In this document: positions 36,176-49,747 of the stretch, piece by piece
Layout: the number at the start of each line of letters is the position of its first letter
Numbering within the stretch: the first letter of the stretch is position 1
NCBI GenBank assembly: GCA_008931825.1
Contig: QXVZ01020464.1
Location: 35,049-99,048 of the forward strand
Direction of reading: 5' to 3'
DNA length: 64,000 nucleotides
DNA from: Phallusia fumigata
Lineage: Eukaryota > Chordata > Ascidiacea > Phlebobranchia > Ascidiidae
Notes under the pieces: model-generated
Database searches by the model: none
The model's input: the letters and a program-made list of their open reading frames with translations, nothing else
What the model was told of the DNA's origin: nothing
Program-made: the position numbers and the translations under genes

Positions 36176-38685
36176 ACACTTCGTACTTGTCGAATGCGGG
36201 CCGCCTCGGTATCAGATCGCAACCGCACACAAGTCGAAGATTCGTGTTTTCAATTGACTCCGCACGCGAAGATTAAGGAGTTTTATTTTCGGCCTAACAC
36301 CCGAGGTGTGACGGAATTACTTCGTGCAAGGATCAATGTCACTAATTTGTATTTGTAGTACATGTATTTCATGCTTGCTATTTTACGCGGTGTCACAGTC
36401 CAGCTTTGGTCCCGTGTGTTTAATAAAAACGAAACTTGAGCAACATTTCTTCAACCCGGAAGAGCGTGATGGGTTAAAAGTCAACAAACCACGAAAAACA
36501 AAACTTTGGAACAAAACATGTCCATCCAAAGTTCCATGTTGACATCAGGCAGCGGGCATCATTTTGAGCATAACGAAGTAAGGCGTTGTTTTATCCGACT
36601 AGGATAAACATGGAACAAACTAACGGAAACAGCCAAGGAACGTGACGAAAACGTCCTCTATTGAAGCAAACGACTGCGCGGTCTATTTAGGTTGCTTACC
36701 ATCTCGAAATCGTATGTCCTGATGCAATTTTAAAGCCAATTACACGTTAAACCATAGTTCACGTTCCAACACCAAATACACATATTCAAAAGTAAAGCTA
36801 AATTTGTTTTTTGGTCAGGATTTAACCGACAAGATGCTGATACGATTGAAGTAGATTCCATGCAAAGTTACAAGGTATGAGATCCGATCCTGAGAAACTT
36901 GTCATAAAGCGCAAAGTTGATTTTATGCGAAATGTTGCGCCGCCAGGCTGATTGCGGTCAGTCAAAATTAGTTTTGTACACTAAGAGGGTAAAACAACGT
37001 TGTTTTGATACACATGGCAAAGCTGGGAAACCCAGCCGCAAGTTTATCACTAAGGCAAGAGATTGGCGCCGGGCTAACATGCCCAGTCGGTTACGCAGTT
37101 AACCTGACACGAATCGAAGCAAGGAGAAACAGAGTTTCACATCCCATGTGAATCATTCCCCTGAACAGGCTTGCGGTAATAAATCCGGACACGAATTATT
37201 ATGATTGTTGATTGGCTATTTTAGGTCAAAATTTTTAACAGGGTAAAGCGCGCTAAACCGATGTAGCCGCAACGTGTTTAATCCTGATCCACTAATTGCG
37301 CCTTTCACTTTTTTGCGAACGTTCTAATGTTGCGAGGATTATTCCGGCCTGAGGATTCCCCTAGTGGTATAGTGTCGCTATGATTTTTCCACCAAGCGAA
37401 ATAAATTCAACTCAACTCAAACTAATAAACTGATAATAACGATGTGAACTTGTGCGGCCACATGTACACCACTAACGAAAACAAATTGGAAAAATAACAA
37501 AGATTCAAACGCAATATTTTGGTGAGAGATACAAAAACCATCCAAAGCAAGTAATCTCCTAGCTTTTACCATGTGCGTTTATATGTAAAAACAAAGTACT
37601 GATGTTACTTTGGCCGGTTAACGTGGATTTTAAAACACAGTACGCCCGGGATACGTTTTTGCGACAACGACAACAGTAAGGTATTTTGCAAAACGACTGG
37701 TATCATACCACAACAGGATGGAATACCACAAAAGCAAAATGACCGGCCGAACGACCTTACAGGTTTATCGTAACTTATTTTCAATTGCGAAAATTGCAAT
37801 AATTTTTCCTTGTTCATTTTAATCACTGTAAAATTCTACAGAAAAAAAGCCTTGTTACCGCGATTCTCGGATATCATCTGTGTGTGAAGGAATTCTATGC
37901 CAAGAAGGCGTGCTGGTTTAAAAGCGCCAGCTAGTCTGACTATTGCTAAGATGAACCCAGACTGCTTAAGACGGCATTTTTACCGACGTAACGAAAATAG
38001 CTCTGTTAACAACTGTCAATTAGGGTTTTAATTTGTTTACTAAGTAGTTTTTTATGTTTTAACGTGACCATTTTTTGTACTTAATAACAAATGTTAAAAC
38101 TACTATTAATGGGAGTTTGCAGTTTACGGCGCGTTTGTAAGCTTTATTTACATGTTGATCCCACTGACAAATAATGATTTGTATATTCCTGGCTTGAATA
38201 CGAATGTTTAAAATTCGAGAATTGTGTACTTAAAGGTGAGTTTGATTACTTAAAAAAGCTAACTGTTCCAAAATATTTCAAAAACAACATGTTCAACAAG
38301 AGGAAAGTGAAAATCATCTATCACCATAATCTTTAGGGCCGCTGCATTACATGCAGTTTAGAACCGCAAACAACAATTGTTATCACGTCGCAGTTGGACA
38401 CCTACAACGATGCCCTATCGCCACCACGTGCTACAAAAAAGTTGTGCAAGATAAGGCCTGTCAAAGAAACGGTTATTTGCACACTCAGCACATTCAAATG
38501 ATCATATTCTCAAACTTCCAAACACGACTGGATGAACCAATAACTTAAGTTAGTTACAAAAACTTAAACAGAGTTATTTTTGCCTTTTGCAATACAACAA
38601 GCCTATATCAATGTAGTTGCATGGTTTCGGACGAGTTGGAAACAACAAAACCTACCTTCAGTAGGTAACAAAAAAATAACAAACA

Positions 38686-38743
38686 CATTCGGCGCCAATC
38701 CCCTAACAATCCCCTAAAAAAATCCCCTAACATTCGGCGCCAA
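38686..38743 (+). repeat. Nested short direct repeats
   Basis: CATTCGGCGCCAA occurs at both ends (38,686 and 38,731) and brackets three copies of ATCCCCTAA-like sequence. This looks like a local slippage or insertion scar. Confidence 0.6.
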
Positions 38744-39984
38744 AACCAAACGGATGACTTGAAAGTATTTTTAGGTTAGTCGCAGTATTTTTTGGTTGCT
38801 TGAGGGTTGGAAAAATAAGTGCTACAATGGCTATAATTTATGCAAACTACAAAAAACTAACTGCATCAACTATTTTCTTTTGTAAATGAATTAAAAACGT
38901 CGGTCAATGTTCGAATTGCCTGAGTTTGTAGTTTTACTACGTGTGTTTAAAATAAATTACTTACAACACAAAAAAATTCTGTTAAGGACGGCTTTTTGGC
39001 AGGTTTTACCCCGCGTAGAGGTCGAAAAACTACATAGTGATAGCTGTACGCTACTCTGCAGATCCAACCAGTGCCGATGTATTTTTAATTACCATAGAAC
39101 GGGTACCATTCAACCACCACAGTCATCTACGATGGATATAGGTATTTTGATGAGGGTTCCAACTGACGACGACGATTGCGCTTTATTTTTACAGCTGACT
39201 GACGCCGTCTAGCGGAACTAAAGTGAGACAAAGAAGCAAAGTCATAACAGTAATGACTAATGCGTCAGTGTATAATAGGTGTCTGTAGAAAGGTTCTTTT
39301 ACCAACAATCTATGAAAAGTTGTATATATGATGGTAGGATGAATGCAATGCACCGGACAGGCCAAAGACACAGGCACCGGGAAACGCACAAACGATCCTT
39401 CTATTTGGGAAAGATAAACATCCTGCATACAATTAATTTGTATTGGATACCTTTAGTGGAATGCAAAGGCAAAGCGGTAGTCTTGAAGCACAATATGGTT
39501 TGAAATTTTAAATAAGATACAAACACTGAGTAGCAAAAACACAACACATGATCGCAAATTATATTAAAAATAATTCATTAAAAAAACAGCCTCAAAAAAT
39601 CAGTAAAAAATTGTATTCCAAAACTGCAAAAGTTTGTTACACAACAAAGTTTGCATTTTTAAAGCTTGATAAATAAAAGAGACGTAAAAATGTGACACAA
39701 AACAACAGATTTGTAAACGCAAAAAATGCAGCTAAAGTAAAAGAAACAGTCTTTTTTGCAGAGTTATGCATCAAATTTATTTTTGGTCAGTTGAATAGGA
39801 AACCTATTTGCTACAGTTCTACAGACAAACAGGGAAAAACAACAACATAGTGAAAATTAACTTAAGTACAAAGAATTTTGTCATTTTTATTGTGAGCACG
39901 GTGACATACAAAAGTAAAATTTAATTTGACACAGGTAGGATAAAAAAAACTATGTAAAAAAGCATTGATCACAAACAATATTGC

Positions 39985-40110
39985 TCGACCAAGAAGGCCA
40001 AGTGGTTAGCACAGGTCTCCTTCAGAAGGCTATGAGTTTAATCTGTTTTGGTACTTTGGGCTTTCCTGCGCAAGAATCTGAAGCATCATAACTTTAATCC
40101 AATGTAAGCC
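39985..40110 (+). repeat. tRNA-derived SINE in the DSE 3' region
   Basis: AAGGCCAAGTGGTTAGCAC is an A-box-like start and a degenerate B-box (GAGTTTAATCTG) follows about 35 bases later. It may lie in the DSE 3' UTR or just beyond it. Confidence 0.45.
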
Positions 40111-40646
40111 GTCAAGCTGAACAAATTAAATTCACCAACTGCCAAAGATTAAATGAAAATAGAACAGCAATGAGACAGGTACTGAACTGCAATTAAATAG
40201 ATAGTTTGACAGCAAACATATTGTGAGCATAATGCATTCAGGCATTGTACCACCCATTGAAAATGAAACACAAAAAGACCAAATTGACATAGTTCACATA
40301 TAATACTTGAAAGCAGGCATCTGTCAAGGTCAACACAACAACATGCACAAAACCTAGCAAGCAATTGCCTAAAACAGTGTTTTTTCTAAATCATACTGCA
40401 GAATTATGTGGAGTTGTTGTAGTAGCTCACTATAATGGGGCTTGCATTTCTCTAAAGATCTGCTTTTGCTTTAGGGGTCAAGCTTTTTTGTCTACCTTTA
40501 CAAAACAACAAAGTACCTAATATGCTGAGGTTTTTCACAAGCCTATGAAGTAATATGACATTGTTGGTAAATGCAGCAACCCTAAAATGATGGCTATATG
40601 TGTGTCTCTGCTGAAACCAAGCATTGTATTCGGTTGGCGTAGCTAT

Positions 40647-43600
40647 TTAAATGTACAATAGTTTTTTCATTATATCTCCACAAATTTTTTCAACTGCCCT
40701 GACATCGTTAAATGACATTTTGTCCCTCCATTGGTTCACAGTATGATGATGAATTGACGGTTCATGCCCCACTGAAAGGTGACCACTGTGGACAGCTCTG
40801 AAAAAATGGTCCATTTGGGGGTAATATTTAAAGCTCCACACACATATCTGTTTCCGGTTATCAGTAATAAACAATCTGAATAAACCATTTCAACCAATAT
40901 TCAAAGCTAAATCACACCACCAAAACTTTCGTTTGTAATTAGTCTGTTTATATTAGTATACATATTGTGAAGAAACACTAGGCTGTAACAATTAGCAAAC
41001 TTTCATGTTTTTCACAAAATTGCCCCTCGTTGAGAGCCCAAATTTTGCCCTGGTTGTGATGATGCATAGCTGTTAAAAAAGTGTGGATATCATCTGTTGC
41101 TTGTCGAGGACAGTAAAAAGTTTCTTAAGTTTTTACTTTGTTGACAAACAGTGCCTTTTTTCAAAACTTACCTGGCCAGCTTATTTATTTGAGGTACAGA
41201 TATTGTAGTCCCAAGTCTTGCCATAATTTCAGTTGCAGCATTTTCTGGTTGATGCAGCAAATCTTCATACCGAACAACTTGGAATAACCTTCCCATCCTT
41301 AACATGGCAGCCACATCTGCGGCCCAAACTTCAGCCAGTTGCACAACAGTGCTGGCCTGACGGTGTTTACTGATATCCCGAAATTCCCAAGGAAGCCAAG
41401 ATGGCCTTAGACACTGGAATGCTTCAGGAGTTAAAATGCGATGGACAGTTTGGTATTGACTGCAATGAGAAATCAGATGACTTTAAGGAATCGATTCTAC
41501 CAACATCATTGATTAGTGCAAAAAAGCTAAATTAGCTGTGATGTCACATCCATACTCATTGGTGGTTTCAATTCCACCTCCATCCCTTGTGCTTTGCTCA
41601 GAAAGAAACTTAAGCTACATTGTTCCAACCCAGAAGTAGCCCATTGGTTAAACCACTGCTTTCCAACCAGTGGGCCATAAAGTCCTTCTGGAGGCAGCGA
41701 ATCATTTAAAATGTTATCACACAGACAGATGGTCGATTGTTATCAATTACAAAGTCCACAGTTTGTGTGAATGTATCTTAACATTTAATGATATATTTAC
41801 ATGAAACTATATTTACATTTTCTGCAAAATTGTGGTGGTTGCAATTAATTCACTAAATTCAGACTCACAGCAACTGCTTGTCCACATCCAAATCTTCACG
41901 AGTGAGTGTGTACACCCAATCTCGAGGATCTCGCACAACTAATATGAAGCGTGTTTGGTCTGGTTCTTGCTTTAAAATCCATGACAACTAAATACAAACC
42001 AAAACAGTTTAATGATTGTAATCCTGAAATTTTGAAAGTGACAATTTCTCATGTATATTATTTTGTAACACATCAATTACCATTACCAAAGGCATAAATG
42101 CTGCAAAGCAATGCTATGATAAAAAAGATTGAGTTCGCAAGAACGGATTGATTAAGGAGCTAATACCAGAGAAAAAAAGTGATGCATGGTTTCAACTAAC
42201 AACTGCTAAACACTGTTAAACAGAAGGGTGGCTTACCACACATAGACATTCTATTTACACTATGTCCCAATTTAAAAACAGGACAAATTCCCAAGTATTT
42301 TCCATTAGGTCTCATACTTACCTAGGATTTTATGGCAGGATTGTTTTTGCAGGCAGAAATGCATAGATCACCACACATGCAAAGTTGTACTTTATGCGTT
42401 TTTCTAGATACATGTCAGGCTCTTTTGGATTCTCCAAAGCAACCAGTGCACTACAAGAAAATGTTCTACAAACTGTCCAAATTTCGTCATGGACATTGTT
42501 TAGTAATTTGACCCATTTTAAGGGGATAGTGGGAAAAAATGAAACAGATGGGACAAGTTCATGACCTTATCGACCAGCTGTGAAAGTTTTATGCAAATCC
42601 ATCAAACATTTCATATCAAACGCATGCAGACAAACCTGCAGGGGAGAAAAAAATATGCGTCCCCTTTAGGGGACTTGGTTACCTTCGAATTCCAAAATCC
42701 ACTTAGCAGGCTAAGTGCAAACTTCGGTGACTTTAGTTTTGTAAAAGAATTTTTTAATGTGTTTAAATATTTTTTGTCTCCTTTTAAATTTTCCACAAAT
42801 AACTCTGGTTCTACTGACATCATTGAAAACCAGGCGGCTGTTCGAGGGTGAGCCTAAAACACAAATAAATAAATTCACATTGCAAAAGCACCTCAAGCAT
42901 TGAATTAAAAGCAACCAAACATTTGTTTGTATGATGGTAATTAACAAATTGAAAGCTCCCCCAATTTTTTTTAATGATCAAAGCATAACATGAAATGGAT
43001 GCTAGAGATCACTTGAGCCTTTGAATCCAGAAGCGCTGTTTTTAATGCTTAGCTTGTGAATAATAATTAAGTGGGCCCATAAAGAGATGAGGATTTTTGT
43101 TGTGTAATATTTGTAAGGTAATAATGTGGCCAGGGTCATAAAGCAAACAATGCTTTACATACTAAATACATTTCTTCTTAGCTTTGTAAATGGAATGTTC
43201 TTTCTCATTTTTAGAATATTGCCTAAGCATTACCATGATATGTTAGGTGCTTCGTCAAACAAACAATCTTAACACATTTTTAACAGGTGCCAATAAAAGA
43301 CCAGCTATTGGTGAGATTTTACCTCAAAATCTAAGTGCTAAATGCTATAACCACTGCACCAACTGAACTATTTTTTTTTGAAAAAAATTCTCACCTCTTT
43401 GCCAGTGGTAGGCCAGTAGCAAGGGTTGTACTTCGCAACGTCATAATTTACTAGTGGCATCGTGATGTCACTACCACGAATAAAGAGAAACTCGCTTGAG
43501 TTTGCAAACACATGTTGTAACAATTCACCACCAGACCCAGGAAGTGAAGTGATAAAAACTGTTGCAGGAACATCTGGGACTAGAGATTCACTGAAAACAA

Positions 43601-46600
43601 TAAAAAAGCTGTTAGGAAGTTATGTGGTTCATGCAAACACTGGATATTTGCAAGGTTTTTGGTTCTAATCCACAACGGCACTACAATCCTAAGTTTAGCG
43701 ATTCTAATCTAAACACTGCTTCAAAAAGGGCTTATTACTAGTAGTAGCCATAACCATCTTATTTTTACTAGGTGGGTGATAATTTTTTAAATTTTGCATT
43801 GAAACTGGTCCATAAGCTATGGCAACCAAGCAAAGTATGCATATAACTGCAAAATGAACAGTGCAACAGTGATCTTATCATATGAACCAAATTTACTGCA
43901 CTGTATGAAAGCTACCTGAATATTATTTTGAAGTACAATCCATTCCGGTGTACTAAGGACTAGGATAAAAGATAAAGGGCCTACTTACACCGGGTTTGGT
44001 ATTGAGCATAGCAGGTCTTTTCTTTCACTTTCATTAAATGGACAATTAATACACAAGTTTTTGTAGAGGTAAATAAAGAATACGCCGAAAAGAAAAAAGC
44101 TGAATCGGCATAACCGTCTGAAAAAAAATTAATATAAATTTTAGTACACAAGGTTTCAGTTTTTTCCTGGTAGGGTAAATTTTTACACTAAAAAGTGACC
44201 CAACTGAAATGGAATTGAAACAAGGTAAGTAGCATAACATTCTCACAATCATCAGTTGCCTCATGTTGGAAAAATGGAAACAAACAACTACACTAAATTT
44301 CGTAAAAAGAATGTAATAGTGTGTAATGTTACTACTCAGCATAAAAACTAAGCAAACAATATTTATATTTACCTTGTTCTGCTTGACATGTATTGCCTTC
44401 TTCTAATTAAAAACAATCCAACAAAAATTGACAGTGCAATCATGGCAAACAGAAATGACACTGCCAAGTTTCCAATAAAACTTGTTTCACTTCGACTGTG
44501 CTTGGCCAAAGCTAATGCATTGTTTTTTTCGTTACTTGTTGATATAAGAGCCTTCACTAAATCTGTGGACAGACTTGTGGCATCATCATCCATGACATCA
44601 CAGCGATCCCATGTGATTGATTTGTCATTATCCTGGCCAAAAACATGGCTTGCTGTTTCAGTTTTTACTGAAGCAAATGCACCAAAACCAAACGCAGCCA
44701 TCCGCTTCTCAAGTTGCGCTATTAATGATGCAATAGTGACATCATAATCAACATTATTAAACCGGAGACTTATGTGTGTAATGTCATCATCTTGTGACAT
44801 TGCAAATGCAGCTTCTTGGACTTTGATCTTAGGACCGGCAAATAAATATGCAATATGTGTAACACCAGAAGGATTGAGATCATACGTAACATTGACAAAA
44901 TGAGTTGTTCTGAATTTCGATTCACATGCTATTTTTTCCTTCTGCAGAGCACCAAGTGGGGAGAATCCTCCAGGCTGGAACCAGAAAAATGTGTATGGAC
45001 CCTCTGGAAAAACTATTTGTGCACCTGCGAAAAAATGACATTTTAACAATAGTTATCTACTGAAAGCATTAAAATAGATTCTCTCAAATGTAATTAGCTC
45101 CATGTAAAGTCTAGTAAATACCCTAAAACATGTTTCTTCAGCAAACATATGTAACACCTAGTTGTTATATGTTTTGACAGATAACAAAGTTACCAATTCA
45201 CACAACAATGTTAATTTGGGTGAAACCAGATGTCATGACATAACACATTCAGTTTGACTGGTTTTTGGTTTTCAAATTTGTTGTCAATATTGTGGGTGCC
45301 TGCTCTATCCTAAATGAACCTTAGTGACAAACCATTATATCCAAGATGTGTGTATTGATGAAAAGAGTTGAGAATATTGTGGAAATACGTAGCTACTCTT
45401 GTCATTTTGCTTGTGGGGTGGAGGTAAACACTATCAACCAGCAGCAAAACCTCCGGATTCAGAAGAATCAGATTCCGTTGAACACTCTTTAAGCCAAGAT
45501 GAGCACTGCATGAAAATACATATTTTACGGATGTCTGCATTTTCTCAGTTACAAGAGCATTGAAAACTGTTTGCTTTGGTCTAAAGCAGGTCAAGCATGC
45601 GTTCTATGCCACATAAAACTAGTATAACATGTGTTAGCCTATGCTTAAAAAAACCAAGTAAAACAACAAGTTGGCACCTGTATGCATTAGCTGATTCACC
45701 AGCCAAATGGACCATCTCTCCAGATTGTGATGCTGTCACTATGTGTCCCCTAGGGGCTGGAATAGCTTGATAATTTAGCCAACGAGAGCACTCTCCAGCC
45801 TGCCCAACCCATGGTGCATTGCATTGTGATGATTCGTCGGGCCAAAATGTCAAAACGTTGTTTAAATAAGTCATTTTAATTGAATACAGCGCTTCAGTAA
45901 TAAAGAAACGACCGTTTGGAGCAAAAACAAATGAATTTTGGTCAGGATGTTCATGGCCTGCATTAAATGTTTTCCATTGCTTCACAAATGATGACAAATG
46001 GTTGTTTTCAACAATGTGTGATATTGCTTCTCCGTGGATTGCCCCAGACTTTAATGATAAAAAGGTATTGCCATATGAATGGGCTTGACCACCTCCATAT
46101 GTGGCGACACCCCAGTCATGAAAGACATGAAGTTTGGTTCCACTTGGAAGACTTGGGTGAACTGGAGCAATTGTTGAATCATAGAAAATAAACTCAGTGT
46201 GTGTTGTGCTCCATTTCTGGGATGGTGCCCGTGCTAATGGTGGATTTTTAGGCTTGCTTTGGCGGATTTTGTCAGCTAGCCAATTTCCATAGCCATTTCT
46301 CATGACAAAAGAATCCAGGAACACCAACTGGCTTTCTGGTCCATAAAACCAATTATAATTGGAGTCAGCAATACCAACAGTACGTTGGTAGCCAGGAAGA
46401 ATTGTTGCATAGAAAAACCAAAAGTGTTGTAAAAACCATGGGTTTTGGCTGTGGTCTTTATGGAAATGTCGCTCGGCTAGAAAAGCATATTGGGTCCATC
46501 CTCTTGATGAGTAGGACCCATATGCAACACCTTCATCACTGGATCCGTCAGCAACAAATGAGAGAAGAAACATTCCTTTTTCAAAATGATCAATAGCAAG

Positions 46601-47893
46601 AGACTTCCATTGGCTTGCTGGATTAAAAATTATTTTGAGTAAAAGCAGTTGATGCACAAATTTTGTTCTTAGTTGTTGTTGATGCACAAATGGATCCAAG
46701 CATTCGCCAATCACTTGTTTTATTTAAATTTTTATGGATGCAAATATAGGAGATGTTGAATCAGGCAATGTCACAGGTTTGTTTTGTAAAAGTATGCTAA
46801 TTTGGAGCAATGGCACTTATGTTTCTTGCTAAACTTTCATACACCTGTTTGGTAGGATATGCCAACAGGGAATGAAAATAGTTTCTTCTATTTTAACAGT
46901 ATTATATTATGAGTTTTACTGCCATTAGAACATGACAATTTACATTCAAAACCTACCCCATTACCGAATGACATCAAACATTTTTCAAGGTAAAAAAATT
47001 AAGCCCACATTAAAAATTTTTAGGAATTCCTAAAAATATTATTACCTGGTCCTTTTGGAGCTTCATGTTCCTCAAGAACCATTGCTCCAAGCAACAATGC
47101 CAAGTTATTCGTTGGTGCATGATTGTGAATTAGTTGTTTTGCCCATCCAGATCTCACTTTGTAAACCACAGTGTACATTTGTCTGGTTACTTCTCTAATT
47201 TTTGTTAGATATTTCTCAATTCTCTTTGGTTCCAAGCGATCGTAAAGAAAATCAAATGCAGTTGCAAAACCTGCTAGATGATGGCCGATTGGAACCTCAT
47301 CTTTTCCCCGACTTGCTGCAACATACCAGTCAGGGTATGACACCATGCGGTCCATAAACACTTTTATCTGTTTGACAAATAAGCAACTTTGAAACTTAAT
47401 CAAATAAATGCCGAAAGCTTATTGGGATAAACATTTCATGAATCCTGTACTATAAAATTAAGTACACAACAAAACCCACCAAATCCAATGCTTTAGTATC
47501 CTCTGGATACAGAACACAGTACATAGCAAAAGCACACAAATTATTTCCATAAATCTCATTCCATGAGGATGCAAACTTTTCTGCTGACTCTGGTGGAAGA
47601 TAATGGGTACTGTCCCCGGTTAAGGCCTTTCCAGCTTCTTGCAAAATCCTTGCAATTTTAATGTGTGTTGTTTTGGCTTTGTGACGCATTTTTGCCACAT
47701 CTTCTTTTGCAAAGAAAAGCATTGGGTGTCTTGTATCTTCATCCTCTTCATTACTTTGCAAAGATTTTGACGCAGTTACTGCGCATATCCACAACAACAC
47801 TGTGATAATTATCAGGTTGACATTGTTGAACAGGAAGGATTTTTGATTTCTTTTTGCTGCAGTGTGAAAATTAATGCTTATTGTTGCCATCAT
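40647..47893 (-). CDS. Dermatan-sulfate epimerase with sulfotransferase-like domain (DSE/DSEL family)
   Basis: Eleven exons: 47893-47480, 47367-47046, 46617-45678, 45505-45333, 45024-44373, 44117-43989, 43590-43395, 42853-42683, 41987-41869, 41459-41172, 40797-40647. All junctions agree in phase and give 1184 residues. The enzyme converts glucuronic to iduronic acid in chondroitin/dermatan chains in the ER/Golgi. A signal-anchor (NVNLIIITVLLWICAV) leads the epimerase domain (about 55-780). Catalytic residues are all present: LIHNHAPTNN (His 219/221), GVAYGSYSS (Tyr 278) and GHEHPDQN (about 468). NYNWFYGPESQLVFLD is also typical. Two membrane helices (about 805-825 and 842-858) precede a sulfotransferase-like domain with a PAPS-type loop ITSLPGSGGELL and a second motif LVVRDPRDWVY. 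The overall layout and length (human DSEL about 1212) favour the DSEL form. The start is a double ATG with AAGC in front. Confidence 0.95.
41632..41700 (+). repeat. tRNA-like SINE fragment in DSE intron 9
   Basis: TAGCCCATTGGTTAAACCAC resembles a pol III A-box start. No clear B-box or tail follows. Confidence 0.3.
42226..42545 (-). mobile_element. Repeat family copy in DSE intron 8
   Basis: Read on the minus strand, this is similar to 60,090-60,412 on the plus strand. Shared words include AGAAAAACGCA, ACTTTGCATGTGTGG and GGTAAGCCACCCTTCT at one end, and one internal unit with GGGTCAAATTACTAAACAATG and CAGTTTGTAGAACAT. It contains an exon-like open stretch between AG and GT sites but is intronic, since DSE exons 8 and 9 join in phase without it. 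Confidence 0.8.
43315..43380 (-). repeat. tRNA-like SINE fragment in DSE intron 7
   Basis: On the minus strand AGTTGGTGCAGTGGTTATAGC is an A-box-like word. The rest is degenerate. Confidence 0.3.
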
Positions 47894-48715
47894 GCTTTTT
47901 AGGGAGTTATTAAAAGTTCCAAACTATGCTATACAATACTAAATGATTTCCATACAGGCTTCATTGCAACAGTGGTGAAGTTGCAACATAAATACCCTAA
48001 AAGATCTGTGTTCGCAAGAATAAAAAACATTCTGTCAAGTTTTAAAAAAATAAAATGAAAGAAACAAAAACTGTGTTATTGATGACTTCAATCACACCCT
48101 ATAAAAGCACTTGCCAAAATCAATTTCGTTTGTCTGGAGGCTGCATCTGTAATGAAAGATACGTTCAAAAAATAAACCGAAAAGACCAAAATTAGCTACA
48201 TGCAAATCAAGAATTTGGTCAGCAATCAGCATTCGCGAAGTCTGTACATCCAATTTTTTTAGCATGCAAATATTGACACGTTGAAGACGCGACTCCTAAC
48301 ATAAGAACAAAATCTTTGTATACAATGTCCTCTAGGAGGTCGAAATATGGACCCAAGACAGAAAAAAATCGTTCAAAACTTTGCCTTCACACAAAACGCA
48401 ACTAAGTTTCGCAAATTTTTTTTCGACCTTTCCCGGGCAAACCGAAGTAAATTTCTTCGCAGTCAACTGAGAACTAAGGTAATCTTTTGTATCATGCGTC
48501 AGTGCACACAGCTGCTTTTTACTTCGTTTTTTTTTTGTAAGGTCGCTCGATTTCAAGTTTTGAAAATCTTGAATTATTAAAAATAAGAGAGCCCCCTATT
48601 CCAGCATTGTTTTTCTCTGGTCATTGCTCTAATGATGAACTAGCACAAAATTACCACACACCGTTTTGTAGCATGTTCACTTTATGACCACCGCCAAGCA
48701 AGTTGAATTATGCGC
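47894..48715. other. Region upstream of DSE
   Basis: Presumed DSE promoter and 5' UTR. A short plus-strand frame starts at 48,347 (MDPRQKKIVQNF) and ends at a good donor (AAG|GTAATC, 48,478), but no downstream partner exon was found, so no gene is called. Confidence 0.35.
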
Positions 48716-49035
48716 ACCACGTATCTCGTTGCGAAAGGCGAGGCGTACCGTTACCGTACCTTGTGATCATTTTTGCTGCGTACCGTACTGTCATCTTTGC
48801 CGCCAAGAATGTCAGCACGGTACGTACCTTGTTGCGATGCACGTACCGTACCACCGTCTCTTATCTTTTGGTGATATTTCTGCGTACCACACCTTCCTGC
48901 CATGCACTGTCAAGGATAGAAAACTGTTGCGGGAATGCATTGAGTCGTGCGTACCTCGTTCCGACGGGCACCCCGTACCACCGCACTGTCGCAGCTTTTT
49001 TGCTGCATACCATAACGTACCCTGCCACCATTCTT
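48716..49035. repeat. Cluster of degenerate CGTACC repeats
   Basis: About 320 bases contain eight or more CGTACC/GGTACG words, often doubled as CGTACCGTACC, with irregular spacing. CpG is high compared with the flanks. It keeps open frames of 117 and 145 codons in two registers, which a repeat can do without coding. It lies between two minus-strand genes. Confidence 0.55.
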
Positions 49036-49722
49036 GACTACCGTTCAAAATTTACTTCAATTATGTTATTGAGCGATAATTGGAAAAAAATTTCGATCGA
49101 AGGAGTAATTGTGCATACGATCCTAGTGGATCGTAGTTAAAATAAAACACACATACATCTACAGCGTATCCAAATCATAAAGGCCACTAAGAGCTGGAAC
49201 CAAAAATGTGTATTTTTAACTTCTTTTCTTCAGAGTTTTCCTTTGTGCGTCAGCTATCTAAAGTACACTATTTATGGAGTAACCTCGTCCGAAAAGGTTT
49301 GATCGTAATAGTGGGTTAGTTACGTTTTTGTTTTATTTCTTTATCATATCCTTTTAGTCACCACGAAATTGGCGCGGTTTCTTTTTCGGAGGTCGTTGTT
49401 TACCTATGTTGACAACACAGTCCTACCGACACCCGCGCCGCTTGCTTCTCCAGCGAGGCTTACAACTTCTCTGATCCTAGTTATCCGCCCACCCTTGTCT
49501 TGAAGGTGCGACTGTTGCGCCATTTACCATTATTTTGTTTACCACATATATTTTTGTCCTTGCATATTTTCAACGGTGAAGTTTTTGCAGCCGTTTTCTG
49601 TTTCCAGTGATGTAACGTTGTAACTCATTGAATATGTTTTTTTCGTGCGCAAAAGCGAAATTTAGTACAAAACAAAAGTTCAAAAAACAGCCTACTAGCC
49701 GAACAGTATCAGCATGGAACGT
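49036..49722. other. Intergenic, no gene seen
   Basis: A moderately GC-rich patch (49,370-49,520, with GGCGCGG and CACCCGCGCCGC words) may be regulatory. Nothing else stands out. Confidence 0.3.
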
Positions 49723-49728
49723 TTTATT
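49723..49728 (-). terminator. Poly(A) signal of the 206-aa gene
   Basis: A minus-strand AATAAA lies 20 bases past the stop codon of the gene that ends at 49,748. Confidence 0.5.
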
Positions 49729-49747
49729 ACATCCAACCAGGAATTTT

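Larger units (their letters stand above)
35393..39984. other. Intergenic, no gene seen
   Basis: No exon can be supported. At 37,350-37,390 a tRNA-like word (TTCCCCTAGTGGTATAGTG) suggests another SINE 5' end. The open frames at 38.9 and 39.2 kb have no recognisable features. Confidence 0.35.

Noticed and set aside
42359-42450. Exon-like open stretch in DSE intron 8 between TTGTAG and CCTAG|GTAAGT
   Set aside because: It is part of a repeat also found at 60.2 kb, and DSE exons 8 and 9 join in phase 0 with full family continuity (SGFWNSK then LSWILK).
48347-48580. Plus-strand first exon (MDPRQKKIVQNF) with good donor at 48,478
   Set aside because: No downstream exon, domain or poly(A) signal could be linked; kept only as a note.
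48684-49140. Frames of 117 and 145 codons
   Set aside because: Both come from the CGTACC repeat cluster, which stays open in two frames.
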